A stretch of 64,000 bases of DNA, taken from Anabaena lutea FACHB-196. GTDB taxonomy: Bacteria; Cyanobacteriota; Cyanobacteriia; Cyanobacteriales; Nostocaceae. The position numbers and the translations under genes were made by a program. Shown piece after piece: positions 37,927 to 47,963 of the stretch (positions are counted from its first letter, which is position 1; every line of letters starts with the position of its first letter). The stretch lies in contig NZ_JACJST010000004.1 in the NCBI RefSeq assembly GCF_014698305.1, forward strand, positions 247,994 to 311,993, in the 5' to 3' direction. The notes under the pieces are model-generated. The model was not told where the DNA came from. It worked only from the letters and a program-made list of their open reading frames with translations, and ran no database searches.

Positions 37927-38274
37927 ATGACAGGTCAATCTTTTATCCAAATTAGCGTAGAGGAACTAGCACAACGTCTAGCTGCTGGTGATTCTGGACT
38001 ACAGTTAGTGGATGTCCGAGAACCCCAAGAAGTGGAAATAGCCAGCATTGAGGGTTTCGTTAACCTTCCTCTCAGCGAATTTGCTGAATGGAACGAAGAG
38101 ATTTCTACTCGCTTTGATTCGGAAGCGGAAACCCTGGTGCTGTGTCATCACGGTATTCGTTCTGCTCAAATGTGCCAATGGTTAGTGGCGCAAGGATTCA
38201 CAAATGTTAAAAATATTGGTGGTGGTATTGCTGCCTACTCTATATTAGTTGATCCTTCGATTCCCCAATATTAG
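37927..38274 (+). CDS. Rhodanese-like domain protein
   Basis: A 115-residue single rhodanese domain. The active-site loop CHHGIRSAQM (Cys at about residue 76) is complete, so sulfurtransferase activity is possible; DVREPQEVEIA near 34-44 is the second family signature. Cytosolic, with no partner domain. It resembles rhodaneses attached to or near sulfur-transfer proteins, but no such gene is adjacent. Confidence 0.9.
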   Translation: MTGQSFIQISVEELAQRLAAGDSGLQLVDVREPQEVEIASIEGFVNLPLSEFAEWNEEISTRFDSEAETLVLCHHGIRSAQMCQWLVAQGFTNVKNIGGGIAAYSILVDPSIPQY

Positions 38275-38834
38275 GGAAAAGATGGGGGGATTTCCCCAAA
38301 AATAAATTACTAAATCCATAGTGTGTTAAAGACTACCGTCATAACACAGCCTACAAACGGGAGATTTTTATTTGCAAGTCCTGGAGAGGATGTTTGGAAA
38401 GTTATAAACTTTACCAAAGAACCTCTCTCCTTGTAGGATAAAGGCTTGAAAATGCCTATACCCTTTTAGGGAAGGGAGTTAAGTATCTAGGTTTTATTGG
38501 TTTCATAAAATACTTTTAAAACATCCTCTCAGGATTCCTACAGCTATGAAAGCGACAAAAGGCAAAGATTATATTTGTAACTTAAAATACTGCTTTTGTT
38601 AATGTACTGTGAGAGTATACGGGAAAAGATGAGATGATACTCTCAAGATAGAGACTGTAGCAATCAGCAAACTAGTGTAGTAAATACGCTTAAGTAGAGT
38701 TTTGCTCTAAATTATCATTACATAACCATATAATTTGCTATCTTAAATTAATTAATACTTAAAATTTTTTGGTGGTAAAAGCCACAAGTTTTTTCAACCT
38801 TTGAATAAAATTTGCCTTCAGTAAAACATCTCCT
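38275..38834. other. Intergenic region upstream of hrcA
   Basis: 560 bases. A dispersed repeat (CCTCTCTCCTTGTAGGATAAAGGC-like) lies at about 38420-38470. I searched for a CIRCE operator (TTAGCACTC-N9-GAGTGCTAA) and did not find one. Runs of A/T at 38740-38790 could hold the hrcA promoter. Confidence 0.4.
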
Positions 38835-39974
38835 ATGCAAGTTCAGCTAACAAATCGACAACAGCATATACTATGGGCAATTATACGCCACTATATCGCT
38901 ACGGCAGAACCTGTTGGTTCAAAAGCTCTAATTGAGGAGTTTGACCTGGGTGTTAGCTCCGCTACCATTCGCAATGTCATGGGAGTTTTAGAAAAATCTG
39001 GGTTAGTTTACCAACCGCACACTTCTGCTGGGAGAATACCTTCTGATTCTGGTTATCGCATTTATGTTGACCAACTGATTACACCGTCTCTACAAGATGC
39101 TACACGTACTTTGGTTCACCGAGCGCGTAGCGTTCCCCAAGAAAGGAGTACGGAAGTTGTAGGTAAAGAGGTGGAAGCAGCATTACAACAACTTCGACCT
39201 TGGGAAGATTGGGGTTTGGAAGCGCTATTACAAGGAGCAGCCCAAATTTTGGCAACTTTAAGTGGCTGTATTACCTTAATTACTATGCCGCAAACTAACA
39301 CAGCACAGTTACGACATTTGCAATTAGTGCAAATTGAATCGGATAAGATTATGCTGATTGTGGTGACTGAGGGTTATGAGACACATTCCAAGGTGATGGA
39401 TTTATTCACTGCTTCATCAGAAACCAAACCAGAGCCAGAGGTGATTGATCACGAGTTGCAGATTGTATCTAATTTTCTGAATAGCCACTTAAGAGGCCGC
39501 AGTCTGTTGGAATTAGCTAATCTGGACTGGAGTGAATTAGATCAAGATTTTCAACGCTATGGCGAATTCTTGAAAAATTCATTGGTAGAATTGACTCGTC
39601 GGACTTTTGCACCAGCTGCTACACAAATTATGGTGCGGGGTGTAGGAGAGGTTTTGCGTCAACCAGAATTTTCCCAAGTACAGCAAGTACAAACAATTAT
39701 CCATCTGCTGGAAGAAGAACAAGAACAGCTATGGCGGTTAATTTGTGAGGAGCCAGAAACAGAGGATTTGGGTAAGTCAAGGGTGACAGTTCGTATTGGT
39801 GCAGAAAATCCATTAGAACCAATTCGCACTTGTAGTTTGATTTCTTCTACCTATCGTCGGGGTTCTGTCCCAGTGGGAAGTGTGGGAGTTTTGGGACCGA
39901 CTCGGTTAGACTATGAAAGTGCGATCGCTGTTGTAGCCGCAGCCGCAGATTACCTCTCAGAAGCTTTCAGTTAA
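38835..39974 (+). CDS. hrcA: Heat-inducible transcription repressor HrcA
   Basis: A 379-residue HrcA. It has an N-terminal winged helix ([42 protein letters not shown], residues 4-52), then a GAF-like dimerisation region, and the closing signature [23 protein letters not shown] near 352-374. It represses groESL/groEL2 by binding CIRCE elements and needs GroEL for activity. The region at about residues 95-101 (HRARSVP) is encoded by GAGCGCGTAGCGTTCC, a sequence like the dispersed repeats seen between genes. The following membrane-protein gene starts 12 bases downstream. Confidence 0.95.
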   Translation: MQVQLTNRQQHILWAIIRHYIATAEPVGSKALIEEFDLGVSSATIRNVMGVLEKSGLVYQPHTSAGRIPSDSGYRIYVDQLITPSLQDATRTLVHRARSVPQERSTEVVGKEVEAALQQLRPWEDWGLEALLQGAAQILATLSGCITLITMPQTNTAQLRHLQLVQIESDKIMLIVVTEGYETHSKVMDLFTASSETKPEPEVIDHELQIVSNFLNSHLRGRSLLELANLDWSELDQDFQRYGEFLKNSLVELTRRTFAPAATQIMVRGVGEVLRQPEFSQVQQVQTIIHLLEEEQEQLWRLICEEPETEDLGKSRVTVRIGAENPLEPIRTCSLISSTYRRGSVPVGSVGVLGPTRLDYESAIAVVAAAADYLSEAFS

Positions 39975-39986
39975 ATTACTTAAATC

Positions 39987-40637
39987 ATGTTCAGAAAAAT
40001 TTCTTTTGGTTTGTTATGGCTAGGATTTATTTCCTACGCCTTTTTATTTGCTCCTCCTGACAATTTCCCAGAGAGTTTAGAGTTAATTAAAAATCTTTCT
40101 ACTGGTCAATGGCAAGGCATTAACCCTTTAGTTATCGCCTTATTTAATATCATGGGTGTATGGCCTTTAATCTACAGCACTGTTTTATTTATTGATGGTA
40201 GAGGGCAAAAAATCCGCGCTTGGCCATTTGCTACTGCTTCCTTTGCTGTTGGTGCATTTGCTCTTTTACCATATTTAGCTTTAAGAGGATCAAATCAAGA
40301 GTTTATAGGTAAAAAAAATCTATTTATCAAACTTTTAGATTCACGCATAAATGGAATTTTATTAACTTTGGGCGCAGGGTTTTTATTTGCCTATGCTTTA
40401 CAAGGAGACTGGGGTAACTTTGTTCAGCAATGGCAAACTAGCCGTTTTATTCATGTCATGAGTTTAGATTTTTGTATGTTAAGTCTATTATTTCCCGCTT
40501 TATTAGGAGATGATATGACGCGACGAGGTTGGCAGCACAATCAATTATTTTGGTTATTTGCTATGATTCCCCTATTCGGTCCTTTGATATATTTGTGTGT
40601 GCGTCCACCGTTACTAGAAAATTCACCCACACATTAA
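39987..40637 (+). CDS. DUF2834-like membrane protein
   Basis: A 216-residue protein with about six hydrophobic segments (near 5-20, 45-65, 80-98, 122-140, 155-170, 185-205). The pattern resembles cyanobacterial DUF2834-type proteins of unknown role. It starts 12 bases after hrcA and could be co-transcribed. Confidence 0.65.
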   Translation: MFRKISFGLLWLGFISYAFLFAPPDNFPESLELIKNLSTGQWQGINPLVIALFNIMGVWPLIYSTVLFIDGRGQKIRAWPFATASFAVGAFALLPYLALRGSNQEFIGKKNLFIKLLDSRINGILLTLGAGFLFAYALQGDWGNFVQQWQTSRFIHVMSLDFCMLSLLFPALLGDDMTRRGWQHNQLFWLFAMIPLFGPLIYLCVRPPLLENSPTH

Positions 40638-40769
40638 AGTTTGGCAATACACAAGAAAAGCTAGCTTTTGTAGATTTTATTGTTGTGCCGCACCCCAGAG
40701 AATGTCGGCACAAAATTAATACATAAAGACATTATTTGTATAGGGGTACTATTTGATTTTTGAACATAT

Positions 40770-40870
40770 ACGTAGGGTGGGCATTGCCCACAATATGCGG
40801 GTTTTGTAAGGCATAGCCCTACCTACAATACTCGGATATTTTATGGCTACGCCACGCAAGCTATCAGAAA
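40770..40870. repeat. Dispersed repeats before crtW, incl. copy 2 of the 24-bp repeat
   Basis: 40769-40838 is a common Nostocales repeat (GTAGGGTGGGCATTGCCCAC ... CATAGCCCTACCTACAAT). 40842-40865 is the exact reverse complement of the repeat at 27660-27683 and touches the 3' end of crtW. Confidence 0.7.
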
Positions 40871-41623
40871 TCATTTAGGATTCCTATATTGCTTATAAAT
40901 ATCAGGTAGCTGCCACCAAGCTGCATGGGGATATTGATGATGTTCTTCGTGATAACCAAAGTGATAGCAAGTTATAAAAGACCACCAAATAGGACGGTTA
41001 ATAGTTTGGGCGCGATGAGGTTCATTATAACCATTAATTGGTTCTGTATGAGGTAAGAAAGTACCAAAATAAAATAATTGTAATGAACTTAACAGCGAAG
41101 GAATTACCCAAAAATAAGTGAGATTATTACGGGGTATATGGAGAGTGTAAACTATAGTGTTATAGATAACCATTAAAGTAATAATTTGCAACCAATTCCA
41201 GTAACGCATCATAAAATAAAAATACCAAGCAAAGAAATTTTTGTGTTTACCATCATGAAAATCAGGATCTATTTCACTAGCTGGATTATGGTGGTGTAAC
41301 CAATGCTTTTTTAAAAGTTTTTGATATGGTAAAAGACCATAAAGAAATAGGCACAAAGAACCCATAAAATGATTAATTTTAGGATTTTGCGGAAACACTA
41401 TTCCATGCATAGCATCATGGGCTGTAATAAATAATCCCGTGTATAAAAATGTTTGCCAAAGGATGATCGGGGATAACATGAAAAATTTGACATTGGAGAT
41501 ATCAATAGACATTAAAAAAATTAGGCTAATAGCCCAGATGCTAATAATGACAATAGCAATAAACATCCCTTGGGCTGGGTTTAATTTGGTGGAAAACCTA
41601 AGTAGTTGTTTGAAATGAATCAT
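40871..41623 (-). CDS. crtW: Beta-carotene ketolase (CrtW type)
   Basis: A 250-residue membrane di-iron oxygenase. The three histidine clusters of CrtW ketolases are present: HDAMHG near 68, HWLHHHNPASEIDPDFHDG near 107 and HFGYHEEHHQYPHAAWW near 215. Three or four membrane helices are visible. CrtW adds 4-keto groups to beta-carotene rings to give echinenone and canthaxanthin. Length and the FLPHTEP motif agree with cyanobacterial CrtW rather than CrtO, which is unrelated in fold. Normal start at the ATG 41623. Confidence 0.92.
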   Translation of the reverse strand: MIHFKQLLRFSTKLNPAQGMFIAIVIISIWAISLIFLMSIDISNVKFFMLSPIILWQTFLYTGLFITAHDAMHGIVFPQNPKINHFMGSLCLFLYGLLPYQKLLKKHWLHHHNPASEIDPDFHDGKHKNFFAWYFYFMMRYWNWLQIITLMVIYNTIVYTLHIPRNNLTYFWVIPSLLSSLQLFYFGTFLPHTEPINGYNEPHRAQTINRPIWWSFITCYHFGYHEEHHQYPHAAWWQLPDIYKQYRNPK

Positions 41624-41963
41624 GCTTTTATACCTGGTCTGATTGCAGTAAAAATGCTAAAAATATATTCACAGTGGAATAGTCCAATTACTGAACATAA
41701 AAGCCTACAAATAGTTAGTGCTTTCGCTGGGGCTAATGTTAATAATCTAAAATATGTAGAAATATTAAGACACTTTAAGTATTATTGCACAATACTGCCA
41801 GACCAAAAATTGTTTTCCGGTTGGAAGTTGGGTTATATACGTGATATTATTTAGTGTTTTGGTAATATTAAAGCAAATAATATTAAGGCTCTATGCTGGA
41901 TGAATAGAGTGATATTATTGCTAATATAAGTGTTTTGAAAGACTTTACTGAATCAAATACTTA
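41624..41963. other. Intergenic region between crtW and SRPBCC genes
   Basis: 340 bases. A plus-strand frame of 82 codons crosses the crtW start but has no recognisable protein character. A/T-rich inverted stretches around 41850-41895 (AATATTAAAG...AATAATATTAA) are present. Presumably contains the crtW promoter. Confidence 0.4.
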
Positions 41964-42440
41964 CTAGTAATTAGTATATATTTTATCTAAATATTGTGAT
42001 TCGCATTCCCGCTTAGTCACATAATGACGATAACGGAACATAGCTTCTAATTGAACTTGTACTAACCAACCACTGACAAATTCCACACTATCGCCACCGG
42101 GCATAGAAAAAGCGATATTATCAGTTAATCTAGTTTTGCCATTTTCTAGCTCAAATTCATGGCGATGTACCCAAGACTCAAAAAGCCCGGATATCTGTTC
42201 ATCGGTAAACAGTTTATATTGTTCATATTCAGTATGACGCGCTAACCAAGTCAAAGGTAATAGGCCAAGAAACAAGCGAAATTCTGTAATTGCACCCTCA
42301 TTTAGTCCCCCCTCACGACGAATTACCTGGATTGGTTGCCAAGGTGGGGTGAGTAGTTGTAAAATGTCTGGCCTTTCATGAAATTTCCAAACTACTTCTA
42401 CTGGTGCGTTAATAATGGAGGAATGTTTAAATTGCAGCAT
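41964..42440 (-). CDS. SRPBCC-fold (cyclase/dehydrase-like) protein
   Basis: A 158-residue START-like domain. The N-terminal strand-helix (SSIINAPVEVVWKFHERPDILQLLTPP, residues 7-33) is the family hallmark, followed by a WVHRHEFELENGKTRLTDNIAFSMPG strand region. Such proteins bind hydrophobic ligands; substrate unknown. It has a 158-residue length typical of stand-alone members, and lies 19 bases after a Cys-rich small gene on the same strand. Confidence 0.82.
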   Translation of the reverse strand: MLQFKHSSIINAPVEVVWKFHERPDILQLLTPPWQPIQVIRREGGLNEGAITEFRLFLGLLPLTWLARHTEYEQYKLFTDEQISGLFESWVHRHEFELENGKTRLTDNIAFSMPGGDSVEFVSGWLVQVQLEAMFRYRHYVTKRECESQYLDKIYTNY

Positions 42441-42459
42441 AGAAATAAAAACCTAAAAC

Positions 42460-42648
42460 TTAGCCTTCGTATTCACTATCAATTTCAATATCTAGGGTAT
42501 CTTCATCAATCCTGACATACAAGATATTAGGACGACAGCAAACTTGACAATCTTCTATATAACTTTGCTGCATTCCAGCACTAAAATCAATAAAAGTTAA
42601 ATTTGGTTCCCCACAATAAGCACAATAAAATTCCGATGTGTTTTGCAT
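42460..42648 (-). CDS. CPXCG-motif cysteine-rich small protein
   Basis: A 62-residue protein with CAYCG near residue 9 and CQVCC near residue 35, two Cys pairs that can bind one zinc. The family (CPXCG motif-containing) has unknown function. It and the SRPBCC gene probably form a pair. Confidence 0.75.
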   Translation of the reverse strand: MQNTSEFYCAYCGEPNLTFIDFSAGMQQSYIEDCQVCCRPNILYVRIDEDTLDIEIDSEYEG

Positions 42649-42715
42649 CTTTAGAGATGATCCTTAATTTCATAACTCTGCGTACCTCTGCGTTTTCCTC
42701 ATTGTCCCTCTGCGT

Positions 42716-44362
42716 TTATAAATTTACCATTTCTAATTGCTGAGAGGATGAACGAAAATAACTGGTAGCTTCACTCAAATGCTTTATTAGTGTAGACTGA
42801 GGCAACGGACCTTGCAAGTGATTCCAAGGTAAAACTTGCTCAGTTGACCAATTAGCGTAAACATAGAAATCTAAATCGGGAATTTGTCCTTTAAGTTGCT
42901 TAAAAGCGCGTTTATAGCTTCCCAAAGAATCACCAAAGTCACGAGTTAACTCTAGCAGATGAGAGAGTCTGCGATCGCCTCTCGATAACAAAGCTTGTAT
43001 AATTGACCAATTATAGCTTTCTGGACGAAAATCTATTCCTTGGGGTTTGAGGTTTTTTTGTAAAAACTGTAACCGCTTCTCAGCTTGTTTATTTACCCCA
43101 AACCATTGAAAAGGTGTGTGAGACTTGGGTACAAAGGTGCTACATCCCAGTGTTAACCGTAACCCAGGAGCAGCTTTTTTAACAGTTTGCATCATCGCTA
43201 CCGTTTCTTCTAAATCTTCCGCTTCTTCTCCTGGAATTCCCGCCATTCCGTATAACTTCAAACTCGATAAACCACCAGCTTTTGCATTTATAGCTGCTTG
43301 GATAATTTCATCGTTATATAACTTTTTATTGATGATTTGGCGTAATTTGTCCGAACCACTTTCTATAGCAATAGTAAGCGATCGCGTGTCTCGTTTCGCT
43401 AAAGTTTGAGCTAATTTAACCGTTACCGTATTTGTTCTGACTGACGCAACACTCAAACGAACATCATCATATTTTGGCTGACTAATATAATCTAATAACT
43501 CTGTAAATTCAGGATGTTGAGTAACTGAAGCACCTAATAAACCCAGACGATTTGTAACTTTTAAACCCCGTTCAATAGCAGGAATCAAAGAAGCTTCTAA
43601 ACTCGCAGTTCTAAAAGGTAAAGTTAAATAACTCGCTAAACAAAAGCGGCACATTTCAGGACAACTTCGCACTACTTCTACCATAAAAATATTTTCCCAT
43701 GCTGCTTTTTCGGTAACAACAGTAGAAGCAGAGAGAGTATTTCCTCGGTAAGTTTGTTTTTGGATAACTTCGGGAATTTCTGCCGCAATGGGATTAATAG
43801 ATTTTATTTCTCCATCTTTTGTTTTATATTCAACATAATATAAACTAGGAATATAAATTCCTGGAACTTGTGCTAATCTTTTTAATTGAGTTTCTCTATC
43901 GGCATTTCTAACTTCTTTATAAGTATCAATAAAATTACCCAACAGAGTTTCCCCGTCTCCCAATAAAATCACATCAAAAAACTCAGCAAATGGTTCTGGA
44001 TTCGCTGTGAGAACTGGTCCACCACCAAAAACTAAGGGATGTTGTTTATTACGAAAACTAGTCCGCAGGGGAATTCCTAAAGATTCCAAAAGATTGAAAA
44101 TATTCACATAATCTAATTCCCAAGACATAGAAAAACCTAATATTTCCGGCTGTCTAGGAAGTTGTTCTTGAGTATCAGTAAATAAACGACTTACCTGCAA
44201 ATCATTACGCATAGCCAAAGTCGCCCAAACCACCTGATAGCCAAGGCTAGTTATCCCCACAGTGTACTCATTGGGAAAAGCGAAAATCAAGGGAATAGCG
44301 TCAGTGTTGGGGTTTGCAGGGATAAATAGAAGGCGTTCAGAGTCAAATACAGAGGATGTCAC
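42716..44362 (-). CDS. B12-binding-domain radical SAM protein
   Basis: A 548-residue protein. The first ~160 residues are a Rossmann-like B12-binding-type domain (VFGGGPVLTANPEPFAEFFDVILLGDGE near 110-137). The radical SAM core follows with the cluster motif CPEMCRFC near residue 236-243 and the GIPGEEAEDLEE motif. The C-terminal part probably binds substrate. It is related to the family of unknown rSAM proteins that precede ribonuclease E/G in many cyanobacteria, but no such gene is adjacent. The reaction is not known. Confidence 0.85.
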   Translation of the reverse strand: MTSSVFDSERLLFIPANPNTDAIPLIFAFPNEYTVGITSLGYQVVWATLAMRNDLQVSRLFTDTQEQLPRQPEILGFSMSWELDYVNIFNLLESLGIPLRTSFRNKQHPLVFGGGPVLTANPEPFAEFFDVILLGDGETLLGNFIDTYKEVRNADRETQLKRLAQVPGIYIPSLYYVEYKTKDGEIKSINPIAAEIPEVIQKQTYRGNTLSASTVVTEKAAWENIFMVEVVRSCPEMCRFCLASYLTLPFRTASLEASLIPAIERGLKVTNRLGLLGASVTQHPEFTELLDYISQPKYDDVRLSVASVRTNTVTVKLAQTLAKRDTRSLTIAIESGSDKLRQIINKKLYNDEIIQAAINAKAGGLSSLKLYGMAGIPGEEAEDLEETVAMMQTVKKAAPGLRLTLGCSTFVPKSHTPFQWFGVNKQAEKRLQFLQKNLKPQGIDFRPESYNWSIIQALLSRGDRRLSHLLELTRDFGDSLGSYKRAFKQLKGQIPDLDFYVYANWSTEQVLPWNHLQGPLPQSTLIKHLSEATSYFRSSSQQLEMVNL

Positions 44363-44504
44363 AGGTTTATCTAATGCGTTATCTATATCTAATTGTAAAC
44401 CAGATAATCATAAATTTGCAGGTTGGTTTGAGTAACGACACCGACACATTATTACATTCTGTAATGGTTCAGCATTGCTGAACCCCTAACGATACGAGAT
44501 AATC

Positions 44505-44759
44505 TTACTTGTATTTTATTTTCAGCCAGAGAATAATAAAATTCAAAAATAAAGTTATACCATTAGCTAAAATAATCGGTAATGCACCGAGAATGATTCC
44601 ATAAATTAACCATAGAAATAAACCAGACATAAAAGTAATCAGCATGACAAAAGAAACATCTTTTGCTGATTTTGTCTTCCATGTTTTAAACATCTGGGGA
44701 AAGAAAGCGATAGTTGTTAATAACCCGGCTGCGAATCCTAAAAGCGTGATGAAATCCAT
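44505..44759 (-). CDS. SemiSWEET-type (PQ-loop) transporter
   Basis: An 84-residue protein with three membrane helices and the PQ motif FFPQMFKTWKTKSAKDVS near residues 20-37. SemiSWEETs work as dimers forming one six-helix pore and move small sugars across the cytoplasmic membrane. Substrate cannot be told from sequence. Length is typical. Confidence 0.85.
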   Translation of the reverse strand: MDFITLLGFAAGLLTTIAFFPQMFKTWKTKSAKDVSFVMLITFMSGLFLWLIYGIILGALPIILANGITLFLNFIILWLKIKYK

Positions 44760-44825
44760 GTTTGATATTTTTATAAAAGAGTATATTATTACATATTAAT
44801 ATAATACAGTCTATTTTCAAAATGA

Positions 44826-44846
44826 GGGCGGGTAATATGCCCGCCC
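44826..44846. repeat. GGGCGGG/CCCGCCC hairpin repeat
   Basis: A perfect 7-bp stem with a seven-base loop. On the minus strand it follows the gene at 44903 and precedes the SemiSWEET gene, so it may stop transcription, but the following T tract is weak. The same GC hairpin type is common between Nostocales genes. Confidence 0.6.
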
Positions 44847-44902
44847 CACAAGATAAGATAATTTATTTTTTGTATTTCCTTATTCAACAAGTCGGGAATA
44901 TA

Positions 44903-46789
44903 TCATACGCAGATTTTATTTTTTTCGTTCTGCTTTTTCAGATAAGCTTTAGCCCAAGCATAGCGTTTTGAATCTTTTTTCAAGAGATATTCTGCTGCTT
45001 CATGTCGTTTTTGTTCGTCTTTTGTATTTTTAATTACTCGCTTAATTTCAGAATCTATATCTTCAATATCAGCCCCACGATTAATGGCTTGTTCAAACCA
45101 GTCATTACCTTCTTCATAGTCATATCTGTCATAACAGATAGCACCCATTAATGTGTAAGGTTGATGACTATCAGGCTGATACTCCATAGCTTTTATTGCA
45201 CAACTTTCTGCATCGTCTAATTGCTCAATATCTCGAAATGCTGCACCTCTAGTAACTGAAATAGCTGATTTGAGATTATTTTCTTTGATTTTACCTAAAT
45301 CTAAATTAGTAAGTTTTAAAGCCTGTTCAGCTTCATTGGCTTTGCGCCAATAACTACTCGCTGTGGGGATATGCCATTTGTGTCCGGTGCGTTTAATTTC
45401 TTGTTCTAAAAATTCAGCTTCTAGTCTGTAATGTGCAACAGTAATTTTTCCATCACGAGATAAAAGCTTTTCTTCTATAAGCTGAACAACTAACACAGGA
45501 TCTAGCCGTTCTTTTTTATCTAATTTGACCATAATCGTATACAATGGTTCTAGAGGTAATGTAGGATCTATTAATCCATACTTTCTTTTTAGTGCTGAAA
45601 AATGCTTCTGTTTCGCAAAAGTAATAATATCTTCATGTTTATTATTTTGCAACCATTCAATTTCCGAATCATTTAAAAACTGCCCTAATTCTGCTTTGTG
45701 TTTTAAACTGGCAGCATATTGTTGATTAGCTATAACTAATGTATCTGTCAATTGATGTTTTTGCAGAAATTCCAACTCATCCTTACTTAACGTGTTCTCT
45801 GATTCAAGTTTTTTGAGAATAATATACAAATCACTATCAGGTGATAAATCTGCATATTTATCTGCGTTGTATTTTCCTTTTAGTTGAATAAATTCTCTTT
45901 TGAATTCAAGCTCTTTAGCAATCTTAATTGTTTGTTTTAGCCCTCTATTTTTCAACCAATCTTCATCATAATAAGCTAGCTTTTTATTTTCCTCCAATTT
46001 TTGCAATATTTCATGTAATCTACTAGCGACCGATGGCTCAAAGTATTTATTAGCTTTGTATTTTTCTTTTAGTTGAGTAAATTTCGCTTGTTTTGCTAAC
46101 TCTTCTTGTCTCTCCAACTCCTTTTGTATTTCTAACTCTTTTTGTCTATTTAACTCTTCTTCTCTCTTTGACTCTTGTTGTTCAAATATCTCTATAGTTT
46201 CAAACAATTCATGATCTATCAACCATTCATATTCAGAATCATCTAGACGTTTGGCTGCGTCTAATTTTTTGAGTATTGGATAGAGTACCTTATCAGGAAA
46301 TGAATCTTGATATTTAGTAGCTTGATACTTCTGTTTTAGAATAGCAAAATTATTCATATCTTGAGCTATTTCAACTAGTTGAGATAAATTATTATCTCGA
46401 AGTAATTGAATTTCATGATGATCTAAATTACCTTCTTGATCAAGTTTCCAAAGTATAGGATATAAGAAACTATTTAATGATGATTCCCAAGATTTAGTAA
46501 CTTTATACTTAGCTTTTAATTGAGAAAATTCATCTTCTAGCCTTTTGAGTTCACCATTTCTAAATTTCTGTACCCAAATGATTTCAATTGTTTGTGTTAG
46601 TTGATTTTCTCGTAACCAATTTAACTCTAATTCACTGAGTTCTAATTCTAAATCAACTTTTCTCAAAATCAGATATAGCAGACTAGAGGGAGATGAATCT
46701 TGATGCTGAGTTGCTTGGTATTTAGATTTTAAAGTAGTAAAATGTTTAACGCGATTTTGGTAGTCTTGATTTGTATTGATGGTAGTCAT
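44903..46789 (-). CDS. Helical-repeat protein of unknown family
   Basis: A 628-residue protein. The first ~400 residues hold five to six units of about 55-65 residues, each with a motif like F-x2-LK-x-KY-x-A-x-KY-x-D-S-x3-LY-x-IL-x-KL followed by L-x3-E-x2-WL-x3-L-x2-TI-x-I. Unit 3 is extended by a charged coiled coil (EELNRQKELEIQKELERQEE). The C-terminal ~160 residues look TPR-like (AAFRDIEQLDDAESCAIKAMEYQPDS). No signal or membrane segment; cytosolic scaffold is likely. I do not recognise the family. It lies upstream of the SemiSWEET gene and downstream of aroC on the same strand. Confidence 0.7.
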   Translation of the reverse strand: MTTINTNQDYQNRVKHFTTLKSKYQATQHQDSSPSSLLYLILRKVDLELELSELELNWLRENQLTQTIEIIWVQKFRNGELKRLEDEFSQLKAKYKVTKSWESSLNSFLYPILWKLDQEGNLDHHEIQLLRDNNLSQLVEIAQDMNNFAILKQKYQATKYQDSFPDKVLYPILKKLDAAKRLDDSEYEWLIDHELFETIEIFEQQESKREEELNRQKELEIQKELERQEELAKQAKFTQLKEKYKANKYFEPSVASRLHEILQKLEENKKLAYYDEDWLKNRGLKQTIKIAKELEFKREFIQLKGKYNADKYADLSPDSDLYIILKKLESENTLSKDELEFLQKHQLTDTLVIANQQYAASLKHKAELGQFLNDSEIEWLQNNKHEDIITFAKQKHFSALKRKYGLIDPTLPLEPLYTIMVKLDKKERLDPVLVVQLIEEKLLSRDGKITVAHYRLEAEFLEQEIKRTGHKWHIPTASSYWRKANEAEQALKLTNLDLGKIKENNLKSAISVTRGAAFRDIEQLDDAESCAIKAMEYQPDSHQPYTLMGAICYDRYDYEEGNDWFEQAINRGADIEDIDSEIKRVIKNTKDEQKRHEAAEYLLKKDSKRYAWAKAYLKKQNEKNKICV

Positions 46790-46874
46790 AATAAATATTG
46801 ATGCAGTTAGACTTGATTAAGTATGACTACATCAATCAAAATGGGTATTCCAGAAAAACACCCCACCAAAATTC

Positions 46875-47963
46875 TTACAACACCTGACACTGCCCATGAT
46901 GCCTTAAAAGATGGTCACATAAAACCAAAGCCACCATCGCATCAACCATAGGTACAGCACGGGGTAAAACACAAGGATCATGTCTTCCCTTTCCTGCTAA
47001 AAGGGTTTCTTCACCTTCCTTAGTTACAGTTTTTTGTTCTTTTCTAATAGTTGCAGTTGGTTTAAATGCAACTCGTAAAATGATATTTTCTCCGTTAGAA
47101 ATTCCTCCTTGAATTCCTCCAGAACGATTAGTTACTGTTCTAATTTCGCCATTTTCATCAATATAAAATTCGTCGTTATGTTCAAAACCTGTTAGTAAAG
47201 TTCCTTCAAAACCAGAACCAATTTCAAAGCCTTTACTTGCAGGAAGAGACATCACCGCTTTTGCTAAATCTGCTTCCAATTTATCAAAAACCGGCTCACC
47301 TAAACCCTTGGGAACATTCCGCACCACACATTCAACCACACCACCAATAGAGTTACCATCTCTACCAGTTTGTTCTATTAATGAAATCATGCGGTTGGCA
47401 ATTTCGCCATCGGGACAGCGGACGATATTGCTTTCTACATCTTCTAATGTGACGGTATTGGTATCGACAACGCCTTCTAAATCTTTGATGCGCTTGACAT
47501 AAGCGATAACTTCTACATTTGCAACTTGACGAAGAATCTTTTTAGCGATCGCACCAGCTGCTACCCTACCTATTGTCTCACGCGCTGACGACCTACCGCC
47601 ACCTTGCCAATTTCTAAATCCGTATTTAGCATCATAGGTAGCATCTGCGTGAGAAGGACGATACTTTTGCGCCATCTCATCATAATCTTGGGAACGAGTA
47701 TCTTTATTCCGTACCAAAATTGAAATTGGTGTTCCCAGAGTTTTCCCCTCAAACACTCCAGATAGAATCTCACAGGTGTCTGCTTCTTTGCGGGGCGTAG
47801 TAATTTTACTTTGTCCCGGCCGTCTTCTGTCTAACTCAAATTGAATTTCCTCAGATGAAATTTCCAGTCGTGGGGGACAACCATCAATGATAACGCCCAC
47901 ACCGCCGCCGTGAGATTCGCCAAAAGTCGTAATTCGGAAAAGATGACCAAAAGTGCTGCCCAT
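46875..47963 (-). CDS. aroC: Chorismate synthase
   Basis: A 362-residue enzyme, last step of the shikimate pathway: 5-enolpyruvylshikimate 3-phosphate to chorismate, with reduced FMN. Signatures: [17 protein letters not shown] near residues 14-30, [17 protein letters not shown] near 125-141 and [12 protein letters not shown] near 285-296. Length and spacing are normal for cyanobacteria. Transcribed in the same direction as the repeat protein downstream (85-base gap). Confidence 0.95.
   Translation of the reverse strand: MGSTFGHLFRITTFGESHGGGVGVIIDGCPPRLEISSEEIQFELDRRRPGQSKITTPRKEADTCEILSGVFEGKTLGTPISILVRNKDTRSQDYDEMAQKYRPSHADATYDAKYGFRNWQGGGRSSARETIGRVAAGAIAKKILRQVANVEVIAYVKRIKDLEGVVDTNTVTLEDVESNIVRCPDGEIANRMISLIEQTGRDGNSIGGVVECVVRNVPKGLGEPVFDKLEADLAKAVMSLPASKGFEIGSGFEGTLLTGFEHNDEFYIDENGEIRTVTNRSGGIQGGISNGENIILRVAFKPTATIRKEQKTVTKEGEETLLAGKGRHDPCVLPRAVPMVDAMVALVLCDHLLRHHGQCQVL

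Noticed and set aside
38275..38834. CIRCE operator upstream of hrcA
   Set aside because: Searched for TTAGCACTC-N9-GAGTGCTAA and found no match; HrcA targets are probably elsewhere.
41606..41854. 82-codon plus-strand frame overlapping crtW start
   Set aside because: Antisense to the crtW N-terminus and A/T-rich; no conserved pattern.
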